Origin: Nelumbo lutea
Taxonomy: Eukaryota > Streptophyta > Magnoliopsida > Proteales > Nelumbonaceae
Length of the DNA stretch: 64,000 nt
Direction of reading: 5' to 3'
NCBI GenBank assembly: GCA_022828595.1
Contig: JAKGHH010000007.1
Coordinates: forward strand, 35,960,356 to 36,024,355
The position numbers were made by a program, and so were the translations under genes. The notes under the pieces are model-generated. The model saw only the letters and a program-made list of their open reading frames with translations. It had not been told where the DNA came from and did not search any database. Of this stretch, positions 21,724-33,810 are shown in pieces; within the stretch, counting starts at the first letter, position 1; every line of letters begins with the position of its first letter.

Positions 21724-23584
21724 TTATGGCATTGATTTCGGTTCCAGTTCATTATAAGCATCCACCTCAGTTGCATCAAATTCCATCATACTGGCTCTGG
21801 CTGAATGAGGTTTCACAGACGACCCTTCATTAAAATGGCGTTTCTGGTCATGATGAAGTTTTGTCATCCATGTCAGAACCAATGCCACCATGATTGTTGA
21901 GAGGACAACCATTGATGCCCACACCATCCTGACATATTTCTTCATTGGACGGCAGTGCCTGGAAAGGATCTCACTGAAAGCATCTTTTACTAACTGGCAG
22001 TCTACCAGGCTTTCCATACCAGGAAAGGAATTCAGTAGATTCTGAATCGAGCTTGTGTATGCCTCCACTGTTTTAAAATCAGCATCTGAAATGAGCTCTC
22101 CTGTACAGGTTCCAGTATTCCCAGAACAAGTGAATGCCTTCAAAACCTGCAAAAAGACAGCACATAAGAGTAAAGGAAAATTAGTAGAAAGGTTTTTTGT
22201 TTGTTGAGAGCTCATGTGCACACCAATCCATATCACTTGATTCTTCATCTTCTTTGGAATATTATTAGGCCATATTTGGCTCAACTTTCATTCTTACCCA
22301 AGATGAAATTCTAAAATGAACAAGAATGGGTAAAAATAAGCAAATGAGAAAATATTGCTATGAACCAAACACTTTTTTCCTAAAAAATGAATTCTTTTCA
22401 GACTGGAAGTGCCTTGTTCATTTTCATTCTTCAAAAATACTGTGTCGGTGGTCATAAACTGCCAGCCCAAGTCTCCAAAACCATTGGCATAGATGTTTAT
22501 TAGCGGATGGTTGGGAGTAGCCAAGGTCTGTTGGCGTAAGTTTCTACGAAATCTGCTAATAAACATCTATGGCAGTGGTTTTGTAGACCTAGGTCAGTGG
22601 TTTATGAACGCCATCATAGAGTTTCTTTAAATAATGAAAATGAGCAAGATGAGACATTATTATTTTTCATGCTGCAGGCTACCTTAAATTTAATTCTAGG
22701 GGCTGATTTTTCATTTTGAAAAGAATGAGACTCATGGCAAGAATTTTGTAACCAAGAACTCTAATATTATTCATTCTTACCCATTCTTGCTCATTCCGAG
22801 CAAGAATTAAAAGAGTGAGGCCCAAAGCAGCAAGCCAAACATGGCCTTGACTGCATGCAACAAAATTTCCACTTTACCCTGTAAAATGTAAATATCATTG
22901 ATCAGCTATTTGGTAGTGTTGCATTGAGCCTATTTAGTCCTAGGAGATCCTTTTGGAAGGATATCCATAAGACAGTGGGGATCAACATTATTTGTGTGCC
23001 AAAATGCTGATTATCATGCAACACAGACCGTTATATCCACCCTATTATCCTGTGTTTGATCGGTTAGAAAATAAGAGAAAGAAAGTTGAGGGTAAGTTCT
23101 CAAGGATCAATTTCACAAAAATAATTCAGAACTTTCACTCAGCTTTCTGTTTTTTTTTCTCACTTAAGTAATATCATATATACCAAAAACAGGCTTGGTG
23201 TCTCATCTTTAATTTTTGACATTTATGAGTACCTGGGGAATGTCTCCTATTTTGATTGTGTTGAGAGGACAATTTTCTGGTTGGTAATTGTAATCTGGTG
23301 GTGCCGAGAAAGGGTTGCAGATATAAGCAATTTTTGGAAAAGTGGATGCCTTCAGTTCTGATATGTTTGCATTCACCTGTAATATTTTATTGTAAAAGAA
23401 GTCAGAACTCAGAAGAAAGCTAGATGCAAGTTGATAAATTTATATAGAAAGCCCAGGGAATTCCTATCTTATAAGAAGTGATTGGATTAGGAAAGGAGAA
23501 CTGGATGCCAAGGAAATCCCGTGCTGAATACATGAATAATTAATTTATCATTTTCTGATCTCAAGTTGAGATAGTTGCATATTG

Positions 23585-23660
<76 letters not shown>

Positions 23661-26600
23661 TCGGGATCTCCTGCCCACGTCTACACATATAACATTGTAG
23701 TCACACATGGAGAACATCCCATCCTCCTACATAGTATTATGCATGGGGAGATGTTCCCATGGGGGTAGTGTGTTGTGGGTAGACATGGGCAAAGTTCTTG
23801 TGGGCAGGAGATCCGGAGTCTATATATATACCCTTTAGAATTTTGTGTTTTTGTTTTGAAATTTTACAAATAAGAAATTAAATATGGGGTTATTTAAGCT
23901 TACCCACCACTAATCAAACTCATTCACAACCAATTCAGTTAAGAAACAGTATGTAACATGGGCATCTTTTTAACATCAGTCCATGCATCGCATGGGTCTC
24001 TTCTAGTAAGATACTAAAAAGAAGCCCTAATTAAATGATATAAATGCTAGCACATTCTTGCTAGGGTTTAAATAGATGATTAAGAAATAGCAAAAATATA
24101 TAAAGGATCCTCTATATGGACATAACAATATGCCAAACAATGTAAATATTGTGTAATCTATACGAATTTTGTGGTTTTTTGGAGTTAAAATATAAAAAAA
24201 AAAAATCAAACAGGGGCTACTTACAACTGATCCAACTGAATTGAATCACTCCCTTTTAACATGGGCATCTTTTAGCACCAGACCATGTGATCGGATCTCT
24301 TCTAGCTTCCTTTCTATTCCTTAGTTTTCCACACAGCAACAACTTTTATCTTTTAAGTTTAGTTGATTTGCCAATAAATATTTCTCTTTTTTTTCTTTAT
24401 TTCTTTCTTTATTTTCTCTTTTTGGTGGTCTTATTTACTCAATCCCCTGACTTTCCCAAGGGATAGGTCAGTTTGAACATGCTCCATCACGTAGTATCAT
24501 ATTTCCACAATCAACTTGCTCTTATTTTCCCTCATGTTTCACTTTGAGATTAATGATTTGTAATCACTAATGACCAACTTAATGTGTCTTTCTATATTGT
24601 CTGTCTATTTATGTCAATCTTCAATAAATTTCAATTATTAGCAATTTGATTTTAGTTCAGAAAGTTACTACTATTTATTTGGAAAGACTGCACAGAAGAA
24701 GACTAGCAGAATAAATGAAGAGATCCATTTGGCAACTTAAAGACAGAAGAACATCAAGTTATGTACTAAAATCTACAAATTCCTTTACCTGATTCACCAA
24801 ATTATAGATTCCTTTGCTGACATCTTGTAGGACTGGTTTTGCTGAAACTAGTTCATCACATGGAAGGATTGAGCCCAAGGTGCTGTTGCTTGGATCTTGT
24901 TGGAAATCTTCAAAAGCTGTGCATGTGTCGCCAGTGAACCTGCAAATCAAATATCTTCCATTCTTAGGAGATTTTCAATCTTATACATTTTTCTGCATTT
25001 ATTAAGTTCTTAATTGATTCTATCTCTTCCTTATTCACAATCGTAGAGAAGTAATGGATTCTTGATAAGATGTGAAACTGTAGAACAAGAAGAATAAAAT
25101 TTACCTTTCTAGAAAGAAATAAATCCCAAAGCCCACCCAACACAAAACTGTCAATATCCAGCATACTATAATAAGCCTGAAACAGAAAAAGGTGTCCTTG
25201 AGACAGCTTCAAACTCATGCCTTGAGTTCTCATGCAGGATAATCCAGTCATTCAAGTAAAAGAATCAAATTTACAGTACTGAACAATAACAATATCATCA
25301 TGGGGGAACCATTTTTATATGCAAAGAGCATGTGGGGAATTGTGACCTACTACACAATAAGTCCCATTCTTATATCTACACATGATGATGATGACCGGAT
25401 ATGTTGACATTTTAAGTGGATTGAAATGAAGTTACTTACAGGTGAAATGCTCGGGGCAACTTCAGATATACAGAGACTGCAATAGGATAAATTTTAGAAT
25501 GGATTAAATTTGGAATTTTGGATTGATTAAGCTGAAATTTTAGGTTAACCTATTAAAGCATTATAAGGTAGTTAATTACCTGACAGTGCAACAACAGCAA
25601 CCAGGTTTAATGAAATAGCCACAGTTGTTGTTGCATACCTGCAAACAGAAAAGCATGTTAGTATGGGAACTGCAAGCATCTTCCTTGTGAACAGTATCCC
25701 TGATTGAACTGTGTGCTTAAATAGGAAGAGGAAATGAGAACTACGCTATCTTTAAACCCCTGTTGATCAAACGCCTGTTCTTTCTAGCCTGCCTTTCTAT
25801 GTCTGCAGCTTGATAGTCAAGCCTCCGGGATGTAGAATTAAGGAAGCCAGAAGCCTTTCTAACTTCTTCAGATGATTTTAAGTTGTCGCGGATGTCTTTC
25901 ATTGCCTCTGTTGTGTTGTATAGGGTCCTGGATGCCTCATTTGCTGTGTCCATGATGATATTTATCACTGTTTTCGCCCTCGAATGGAATCTTGAGGTCC
26001 CACCAAGAACAACTCCAGATGCTATTCTGCAGAGATATGGGGTGTATCAGGGTTTGCACTTTGTTAGATGATGATCAGAATTACTTTACGCATTGTTCTT
26101 TATTGAGCACAGACTGCAGGGACTTACATGGCTAGAAATGTGAAGATAGTCCCCAAAAGAATAGGCCAGAGATAATGCTGTTTAGAGCAGGCTTGTCTTC
26201 TCTTGAGCTTTCTCTTCTTTGTGCAGCATAGATTGGTTGCGAGTAAAAACCCACCATAAATCATGCCACACAAAAGCCATATTATCCCAATGGCATATCC
26301 ATATACTCCTGTAAATACAGTTGACTATAGAAAGCAACAAAATGGAGAATAAAAAGTTCAGTCAGTTTTTCTTGTTTCCTTCCCCCCTTTAAAATAAGCA
26401 AATACATGATGATGATGATGATGGGTAATAATTTACTTTGTTTTTCATGTAAAAGGAACAGATTTTAGTTTGATTTCAGGTAGAGTAGTCAATGAAGTGA
26501 TCATACTGAGATTGGGTATAAACCCAATTTGGGTTCTAATCATTTGAGATGTCAATGGGTGGGATATGGGCATGTCCATATATACCCAAATACAGGACCC

Positions 26601-29412
26601 ATTATACTCTGATTAGTAGGGTCTGGTTCCATCATAATCAGGTCCAGTTCAGTCAATAAATCTTAGATGCGTTAGAAATCAGGTCTAAGTTTGGACCTGG
26701 TTGGTTGGAACCTGATAAGCAGATGAATATATAGAATGTTGAAATTTAGAGAAGGGAAGCAAGTAAATCCAATTTTTTTCTTTTTCTTTTTCTTTTTCTT
26801 TTTGTTTTTTGCTCTATGGGGTAACACAACGTGGGGTAGCCTATCCCCAAACCCATGGTCCCATGCCCCTAACCCTTGTGCAGACAGGATTCGATCCCAA
26901 ATCTTTGTTACAACCAGCAGGAGACCTTATCAACCAGGGTGCAAACTTCTTAATGGCTTCATGGCATGCCATTTTCACAAGTTGAGCTCGAATAGCTCAT
27001 GAGAAGTTCAACTCATTGCCACCCCTAATTAGTACACATAAACCAATAAGCAATTCAATTCAGTCAATTTGGACTAGGTCATGGGTAAGCATGAGCTTGA
27101 CATGGATCGGATGGTCCGGATCCATTGAGCCCTCTTATGGATACAGTGTAAAAGAAGAAGAAGTAGAATCTTACACTCCAGTAATGCTTATTAGTTATGT
27201 CATAGCCGCCTCTATATTTCTTGAAGTGATCCAAGGGGTCCACCCTCACTGTACCATCATCCCTCTGTTTCTTCGGTGCTGATCCAATCTCACTTTGAAG
27301 CAACTTCCTGCCTATAAAGTGATTCATTTATTAGCTATCTTCCTTCAGTTATCTCCTTGTGTTGGGAAGAGGAGATATGCAAATCAATTCAATAAACTGA
27401 AAAAGTATTTTCAATTATGCCAAGCCTTATCCAGTTATCACAATTCACAACAATCTAAGTAATTCTGAGAGTTCTGCCAAGTTTGCCAACTCGGTTCAGG
27501 TGAAGTAAACGGGTTAGGGTCAGGTTGGGCTTGATCCGGTTTCAGGTAAGGTTTAGGCTGAGGTATTCCTGTGGTTATGATGGACTGGACCTATTTAGTT
27601 GAATTGGGTTCTGGTTCGGGGTTGAGACAGATCCTTGCTGAACCCGACTAAGTTGACATCCTTATTAGGGGTTGAAAAATGTGTTTAAGGTTGGACTCGG
27701 ATGGGTATGGGCTTTTTTAGTTTTGATGTCAAGCAATAGGAGAATCAAAATTTTTAATCCAAATAGCCCATTTTTTAGAGCCCATGGTCCCTTAGCCCAT
27801 ATACATGGTCCATTAAATGTCCCTTAGGTGTGGGTCCTACAGAAAATAATTAGATCCATATTTGTATAGCAAGTAATACGTTCCTGAGATTTGGATAAAT
27901 CACTTAACCATCAGTGCTGAAAATTGTTAATAATATTGTCCCTTCCATAATGTCACTTTTTTTTTTGAATAAAACAATTATTGTACAACTTCACCTCTAG
28001 AACAAACAATATCGGTAAACTCAGTTAACTGGATAAGTATTTTCAAAGAAACATTTACCCGGATAAATGACTTACCAAGACAAGAACAAGGCCTTAATCC
28101 TAATTCTATTTATTATGCTACCCTTGGAAAGTTGAACAAAGCAGCATACAGGCAAGAGCCATGTTAAGGGTATATATTGTTTAGATTCATAGACAATACA
28201 ACTATACAATTTCATCATTCAACACATCAAGAATATTTTATTGCTGACATGGCAGTTGTTGTTATTTTCAAAAACAAAACCAACTTTGTCAAACACCCCC
28301 TTAATTTGGGTCATGAATTTGACAAAGGGATAGGCATGTGTTTTAAAAGCCGATTCAGCAGTTCTACCATCCGGTTAAATCCATCAACCTGTGATGTCAT
28401 AAATTGAACAAAAAATAAAAATAAATAAAATTATAAGAAATTAAAAAGTAAATCAAACTGAATATGTTTATATTCATTGAAAAATCTACTATAATAGAAA
28501 GGCAAAACTTTGAATTTTCATGAATACCTCCTAACTGATTAGCACTTTTGTGATGCCAATTGATTGGTTTTAAGTTTTTCTGGTATCATACCTTTCTACT
28601 AACATAGTTGAATAAGCTGAATAAGTATGATAAATGAAAATTTTTGTTATTAATGAAAGAAATAACTACAAATACAAAATAATAAATAAGAGAGTCATTT
28701 ATTAAATATATCATATAGTCTGCATTTTATTAAAACACCCCTTATAGTTTACAAATTACAACCTATTTACTTAGTGATCTTATATTTGTTTTACCATTTG
28801 AACACGGTAACATGATAATCTAAACTAAGTAAAAAAGTGTTTATCCATGGTTGTTTATTCTAAAAATATTCTTAAACTGAATGGAAAATGTTCAAGGATA
28901 CGGATCCATGGTTGTTTACTAGGAGAAAAGATGACATTTTTGTTTTTATTTTCTTTTCATTAAATTTATTTGAATGGATGTTAGGATTAAAACTGTCATT
29001 TTCCACTTTCAACTAATGATAAGTCGGTTAAGTAAATTGATTGCAAACTATAGGGGATGTTTTAGTAAAACACAAACTATAGGGTAAGTTACTAGGTTTT
29101 AGTAAATTCAAGAAATTATAGAGTGTTTTAGTAAATGACCCTAAATAAAAAAAAAAAAGAGAATTTATGTGATTAATGGCATTGTAAATTTATGAAAATA
29201 TAAGACAAAACTCATATATTATGGCAAAAATAATTTCTTGTAAATTTACCTGCTTCAGAACTATACCAATGCCTAAGTCCTATTTCTCGCTCCGTGTAAT
29301 GACGCTCATATAGAGGTTCTTCGGGGGCATAAGCCCTAATTTCCATAAAATTCGTGGCTAGAATTGTCAACACGAAGAATGCAACAACTCGTGTACATTT
29401 GGTATAGTCCAT
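21724..29412 (-). CDS. Five-pass plant membrane protein, 554 aa, ten coding exons
   Basis: Exons, in coding order: 29412-29250, 27311-27175, 26324-26128, 26026-25745, 25638-25580, 25476-25440, 25176-25105, 24939-24789, 23376-23233, 22146-21724. All introns are GT...AG and phases fit, giving 1665 nt with the stop. The start is the ATG at 29412; an in-frame TGA lies 12 bases upstream. Residues 1-27 look like a signal peptide. The sequence DPLDHFKKYRGGYDITNKHY precedes membrane spans at about 107-132, 150-175, 262-283, 290-313 and 487-508. A helical, charged loop lies at 190-258. A second large loop (316-486) has paired cysteines (TGDTCTAF, LPCDEL, CNPFSAPP, FTCSGNTGTC). A polar tail follows. 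This matches an uncharacterised plant transmembrane family (Arabidopsis At2g12400/At1g71110-type, from memory). The layout resembles tweety channels, but that is inference. Introns hold many MITEs. Function unknown. Confidence 0.92.
22268..22846. mobile_element. MITE in intron 9, GGCCAT(A/G)TTTGGCT ends
   Basis: Left end GGCCATATTTGGCTCA and complement of right end GGCCATGTTTGGCTTG are inverted repeats. TTA precedes the left end, as in PIF/Harbinger-type MITEs. The interior repeats CATTCTTACCCA-like text in both senses. It lies in the last intron of the five-pass gene. Confidence 0.75.
22447..22612. repeat. Near-perfect 166-bp foldback nested in the intron MITE
   Basis: Arms 22447-22506 and 22552-22612 are inverted copies of each other (GCATAGATGTTTATTAGCGG versus complement GCCATAGATGTTTATTAGC), with a loop of about 45 bases. 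If transcribed with the intron it would form a long hairpin. Confidence 0.85.
23589..23656. repeat. (TC)n(TA)n microsatellite in intron 8
   Basis: About 36 bases of TC repeat pass directly into about 32 bases of TA repeat. The insert at 23658 follows at once. Confidence 0.98.
23658..23820. mobile_element. Short TIR element inserted at TA repeat
   Basis: Left end GAGTCGGGATCTCCTGCCCA and complement of right end GACTCCGGATCTCCTGCCCA form 20-base inverted repeats. TATATATA flanks both sides, consistent with insertion in the microsatellite. 163 bp, no ORF. Confidence 0.75.
26772..26945 (-). mobile_element. tRNA-derived SINE in intron 2 (copy 2)
   Basis: On the minus strand it reads GGTTGATAAGGTCTCCTGC, then the B-box GGGATCGAATCC, GGGATAGGCTACCCCACG, and a long A/G-rich tail seen on the plus strand as TTTTTCTTTTTC repeats. 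It matches the SINE at 8214-8366 in order and spacing. A hAT-MITE right end (about 26975-27027, ending CCACCCCTA) lies beside it. Confidence 0.82.
28512..28612 (+). repeat. Dispersed repeat, partner at 35284-35392
   Basis: TTTGTGATGCCAATTGATTG and the nearby CTGGTATCATACCTTTC recur as TTTGTGATGCCGATTGATTG and TTGGTATCATGCCTTTC at 35284-35392. About 100 bp, non-coding, in intron 1. Confidence 0.7.
28691..29141. mobile_element. TIR MITE, GGGTCATTT family (copy 2) in intron 1
   Basis: The right-end complement GGGTCATTTACTAAAACACT and left end GTCATTTATTAAATATATC are inverted. The interior shares ACTGTCATTTTCCACTTTC with the copy at 17930-18294. Confidence 0.75.
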
Positions 29413-29429
29413 CTTCAAAACTCAAAATC
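29413..29429 (-). other. 5' UTR end of second exon
   Basis: On the minus strand a pyrimidine-rich tract and ATGATAG precede GATTTTGAGTTTTGAAG and then the ATG at 29412. This fits an acceptor for an intron in the 5' UTR. It pairs with the donor at 30750. Confidence 0.5.
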
Positions 29430-29544
29430 CTATCATTATGTCAAAAAAGCAGGTGAACATTAGAGATTTCCATGATCTTTTATCATATTGCCCATAAGAA
29501 AAAGGTCTTTTAACATATTACCCCTGTGCCATAAGAAATCAAAA

Positions 29545-29744
29545 TAGGGCTGCAAATGGATCCGATGGGATTCGGTAAGAGTATATTCGATCCGGTCTGT
29601 TAAGAAAATCCGACTGATTTGATAAAGATCTGTGGGATTTTTAAAAGCATGATTTGAATTCAAATTTGAATGTATTATCGGATATCTGATTCGATTATAA
29701 TTATATAATTATATTTATATTATGTAATATAAATAATATATAGA

Positions 29745-29775
<31 letters not shown>

Positions 29776-29962
29776 GTAAATAATATATAATATATAATAT
29801 TTTATAATTAATGGACCGGATCAATTAATATCTGAATTCCAGCCATTAAGTTAATGTATCAACTTTTCTGATCCGATCGAATTTGTTAGGATCAAGAGGG
29901 ATATCTAAATTTGCCTCTTAGCAGATCGGTATCAGATCTGCTCCGACTTATTTGCAGCCCTA
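29545..29962. mobile_element. hAT-like MITE in the 5' UTR intron
   Basis: Ends TAGGGCTGCAAATGGATCC and complement of right end TAGGGCTGCAAATAAGTCGG are inverted repeats. The interior has GATCCGATC motifs in both senses and an AT-rich core with a TA repeat (29739-29772). A clean 8-bp duplication was not seen. Confidence 0.85.
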
Positions 29963-30030
29963 CAAACAAGTTAGAAAATGATAGAGAGGGATCTTTTACC
30001 ATATTGCTAGGTAGAGAGAGATCAAATAAG

Positions 30031-30610
30031 TTTGGAAGTGCTTAAAAATAAGTGCTTATTTTGGGAATACTTAAAAATAAGTGCTTATTGGAATAAACAC
30101 TGATTTTGGGTCAGGACCTATGGCAGTGCAAATGATTTGAATGCAAATTCTGACCTATTTTTGTTTCAAATTTTAACTTATATTGTTTGATTGCAGTACA
30201 AATGAAATATTTTAAGACATGAAGCAGAATAAAGTAAAACCCAAAAATAAAATTAAATGAGAATTTGCATTTTTTCCATTTGCACTCCTATGCCTTTGTA
30301 CTAGTGCAAATAAAATTGCACTGTAACCAAACATAGCCTTATTTGCATTTGAGAAATATGCCCAAAATAAGTAATTATTCTGAGAATAATCACTTATTTG
30401 AGAAGTTCAAATTTTGAGCTTATTTTTATGTGTTTATTCAATAAGTACTTATTTCCTTTCTACCTATCTTGGCCCACCACATCATTTTAAAAATATCTAT
30501 ACTATCCCTATTTAAAATAAGTGTTTTTTCACCAAATACTCATAAGAGGTTATAATAAGCACTTATTTTAAGTACTTAGTCAATAAGCACTTATTGAATG
30601 GTTCCCTTCC
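30031..30610. mobile_element. AATAAGTG MITE (copy 2) containing another MITE
   Basis: Same family as 20527-21112: GGAAGTGCTTAAAAATAAG at the left and AATAAGCACTTATT at the right. An inner element at about 30121-30338 has ends TGGCAGTGCAAATG and complement GGCTATGTTTGGTTACAGTG. It splits the host copy between GGGTCAGGACC and AGAAATATGCCC. Confidence 0.78.
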
Positions 30611-30750
30611 GCATAAAGCAGGAAATTTAAATTTATCTACGGTATTGTAGAGAAGAAAACAAACCAAATGAATATATAATTTTGTGTTTATATAATTTGA
30701 ACTTCAAGGCAAGAGCCAAAGGAAGACGATTACAATTCATGTAAACTTAC

Positions 30751-30860
30751 CAGAGTTCAAAATCCTCAAGTCTCTGATGCAGAAGCTCCTACTTCCAGAA
30801 CACAGAGAAACCCTCAAGCTTCGATTTAAAGCTCAGCTCTTCCCAGTCTCTATTGCTTTA
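30751..30860 (-). promoter_or_regulatory. Probable promoter and non-coding first exon of the five-pass gene
   Basis: On the minus strand a TATAAAG box lies at about 30853-30859. About 25-30 bases below it would be the transcription start, near 30830. The exon then ends at 30751 with the strong donor CTCTG/GTAAGT. The partner acceptor is at 29430, giving a 1.3-kb 5' UTR intron. The TATA and start position are inferred. Confidence 0.5.
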
Positions 30861-31530
30861 TAATGGCTTGAAACTTACAGAATTCATAGAACCCATGTCT
30901 AATATCTCAAGACCTATGTCTCGTTACAGTGAAAATTGATCAAACTCAGACTCTAAATGTTCGATCATATTCAGTTTCTATTATTACTCAAATCCCATCT
31001 CTGCAAGACTAAAAACTCAAATTTCCAATCTCCAGGTTTAAATAAACAAAACCCATGTCTAGAAACTGAGAAATTCCAACTGAGGCTAAAGAAAAGTCCT
31101 TTCTGTATTTCTGAAATCTCATCTTCTCAAATAATCAAAACAGCCACTTTTCTAGAACCCAGTTCAAAGAACATATACGCGCAATCAAGTGGAGGCTAAA
31201 GACCTCAACTGATTTCCAAGCAAATTATTAATCTCGAATTCTTCTTCATAAATCACCAAAAGACCCGTGTCAAAGAGACCCACTTGAAAAAAACTTCCTT
31301 TCCGAGAACAAGATGAATAAGAAATAATTGTTAAGCGTTAAAAGTGTACAAACTATTAAAATGGTCAAAAAACAGGAACAGAAACAGAGTTTCTGGTCAG
31401 CTTAAACGACAATTGCTGGTCATGGGTATAGTCGTCGGTCTTCACGTCCCTTCTATCTTATGTAAGCGTCTGACGGTCTGAACTTGACTCAGCGGAAGAG
31501 ACAGTTTGGCTTTGCTTCTTTTGTCAAGCC

Positions 31531-32182
31531 ATGGTTTTCAAACCGTCGCTCTCCCGGATGGTCGGATCATTCGGCCTGAAAATCGTTCAAGCAATCGGTT
31601 CCGTTTTATCTCAAATTCGGTCCCTAGCCAAAAACTGTTGAATCAGTCAATGATCTATTGACTCGTTGACTCGTTCAATAGTTTTTGGCTGTTTTTTGTT
31701 TTTAATTATTTTTTTATTTTTTAAAATTTTTGTCAAAATGGACCATCCATTCGAACTGGATGGACAAACCATTGAACCAAAAACCGGTGGCCAGAATAAT
31801 TCTATTTCCGGCTCGTTTTTTAAAACCACGTATCAAACCATGTCATGTGAAAAGGATAACAGAGGAACTGTAACACAAAATTTCAATGTTTTAAAAAACG
31901 ACCCAGAACTGAAGCCGTTCTGGCCATCAGTTTGACCATCCGATTCAAATGGATGGCCCATTCTAAACAATAAAATTAAAAAAATTAAAAAATATAATTT
32001 AAATAAAAAAACAGCTATAAACCATCAAACAGATCGACGATTTGATTACCCAGATCAATAGATCATTGACCAATTCAATATTTTTTGGCTAGAAACCAGG
32101 TTTTGGGTAAAACGAAACCAATTACCTTAAGAATTCCTGGGTCGAATGGTGCCGTCTGAATCAATCGCGGTTCAAAAACATT
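31531..32182. repeat. 652-bp foldback element upstream of the five-pass gene
   Basis: Arms 31531-31830 and 31884-32182 are inverted copies: CGGTTCCGTTTTATC and CAATGATCTATTGA in the left arm, ATGGACCATCCATTCGAACT toward the centre, and their complements on the right. The short loop is near 31830-31884. No ORF matches a known family. It is likely a MITE-like foldback transposon. Confidence 0.85.
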
Positions 32183-32844
32183 TCAAAATTTCCCTTATTC
32201 TTCTGTTGGTGGTGGGAATGAAACAAGGTAACGACAATCGACGTGAGAGAAGAAATAGGGTATTCCAGGGGGGAGAAGCATCGAGTGAGGTGTCACCTCA
32301 CCTTTAAAACAAGGGAATATATAAACCCAAACCAGCTGACGAGGAATGCAAGCACATACGAATGTCGACTGAATGATATAAATGAATGGTAGACTTTAGG
32401 CTCCCTTTGCTTTCCGGCTTTCCCTAGAAAACTAATGTGTGTGTGAATAGAAGAAATATTCAAAGCCTTCTCAATTAATTCTTGAAAGAAGGAAAGTGGA
32501 TGGGGTCCACTATAAGATTCTTTTGGATTACAATTATTTTTCTACTTTTCCTTGTGAAAAGGGTGAAAATTTTTCATCCTAAATTAGGCATAATGCTATT
32601 GTGTGTAAAAATGTCTTTTTTTGTATGATGTGAAAACAATTATGAGCCACATTCCCACCATGTGAATTGGCATGCTTATTCTCACTCTATTAACTTAGCT
32701 CCCATCAATTGAGAGGATGAGGTTTGCCCTTACTATTATATTTTCACACACTAGTAGAATCCTTTATAATATTTTAATTGAATTTTTACTCATTTTAGGG
32801 TTCTCCCACCTTTTTTCAATTAAACAGAATTCCCCATTTGGTAA
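32183..32844. other. No gene seen
   Basis: Intergenic sequence between the foldback and a MITE cluster. No frame, splice pair or repeat edge is supported. Confidence 0.5.
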
Positions 32845-33428
32845 GGCTGAGTTTGGATGGAGTACAAATGCAAATATGTAGAGTGTAAAATCTTATGGCT
32901 GCGTTTGGAAATGATGCAAATGGAGTGTAGGTCCTGGTTCAGGATAAATTTGCACTCTGGTTCACTTTAGACTGTGTTTGACAACATTACATTTTTACAT
33001 TGACAAATGACTGACCAATGCATATTTACATTGATAATAAGATGTAAAAGTATATCAATAAAAAAGAAGTAAATTTGCATTCAAGTGGGCTTTTGATAAA
33101 AAAAAATGTTTTATTAGAATTCGTGTTTGCATCCATTATAGCTAAAAGTCTGCTTGGTAAGAAGCTAACTTTGTCAACGCAAAATTAACCCAATTTTACA
33201 ATTTATATGAACTGTTTTATACCCTAAATATTTGCATTTACACATATTTGCGTCATTTCCAAACACAGCCTATATTTTATATTATTTTGTATGTATTTAT
33301 ACTGTACATATTTACATTTGTACTCTTAATGCTCAGTTTGGAAGGAGTGCAAATACATACAAAATAATACAAAAATACAAGGTTTTGTCCTCTATATATT
33401 TGTATTTGTATTCCTTCCAAACTGAGCC
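32845..33428. mobile_element. Cluster of nested and abutting MITEs
   Basis: An outer element starts GGCTGAGTTTGGATGGAG at 32845, after TAA. It is split by an inner MITE at 32897-33270 with ends GGCTGCGTTTGGAAATGATG / complement GGCTGTGTTTGGAAATGACG and a 3-bp TAT duplication. At 33331-33428 a third, short MITE has near-perfect ends (GCTCAGTTTGGAAGGAGTGC / complement GGCTCAGTTTGGAAGGAATA) followed by TAA. All resemble PIF/Harbinger-type MITEs. Related text continues to about 33715. Confidence 0.85.
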
Positions 33429-33810
33429 TAAGAGTCAAATGTTAATGGAAGCAAATTTATACTTCGGTTCAGTTTTATGGGCCATTGGTAAGAATACTTA
33501 TTTTGTGCTGAAAATGAAAGTAAACTTTTTTAATGTTTTTGCATTTAAATTTGCACTCAAATTAAAAAAAAAAAAGAGAAGTAAATTTTAATCTTGAAAA
33601 TTGTATTTGTATCCATTACAATCAAGTAGAATACAAAATTTATCAATGTAAAACCAAACCAAATTTGCATTTTTATACATCCAACATATTTGCAGTTGCA
33701 TTCTTACAATAATCATATATAAACGAAAAACAACATTGGTTTTTGCTAAATAATAATAAATTTCACATCAAGGAACACAATCATCAAAACTCTGAAAAGA
33801 AAACCAATTA

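Noticed and set aside
26308..26310. Acceptor AG at 26309-26310 for exon 3 of the five-pass gene
   Set aside because: Using it breaks phase and drops the conserved residues before GVYGYA. The acceptor at 26325-26326 keeps phase and gives HYWSSTVFTGVYGYA.
27079..27327. 82-codon minus frame taken as a gene of its own
   Set aside because: It is exon 2 of the five-pass membrane gene read on past its donor site into the intron.
29413..29418. Upstream TTG start for the five-pass gene
   Set aside because: Not an ATG, and the ATG at 29412 gives a normal signal peptide.
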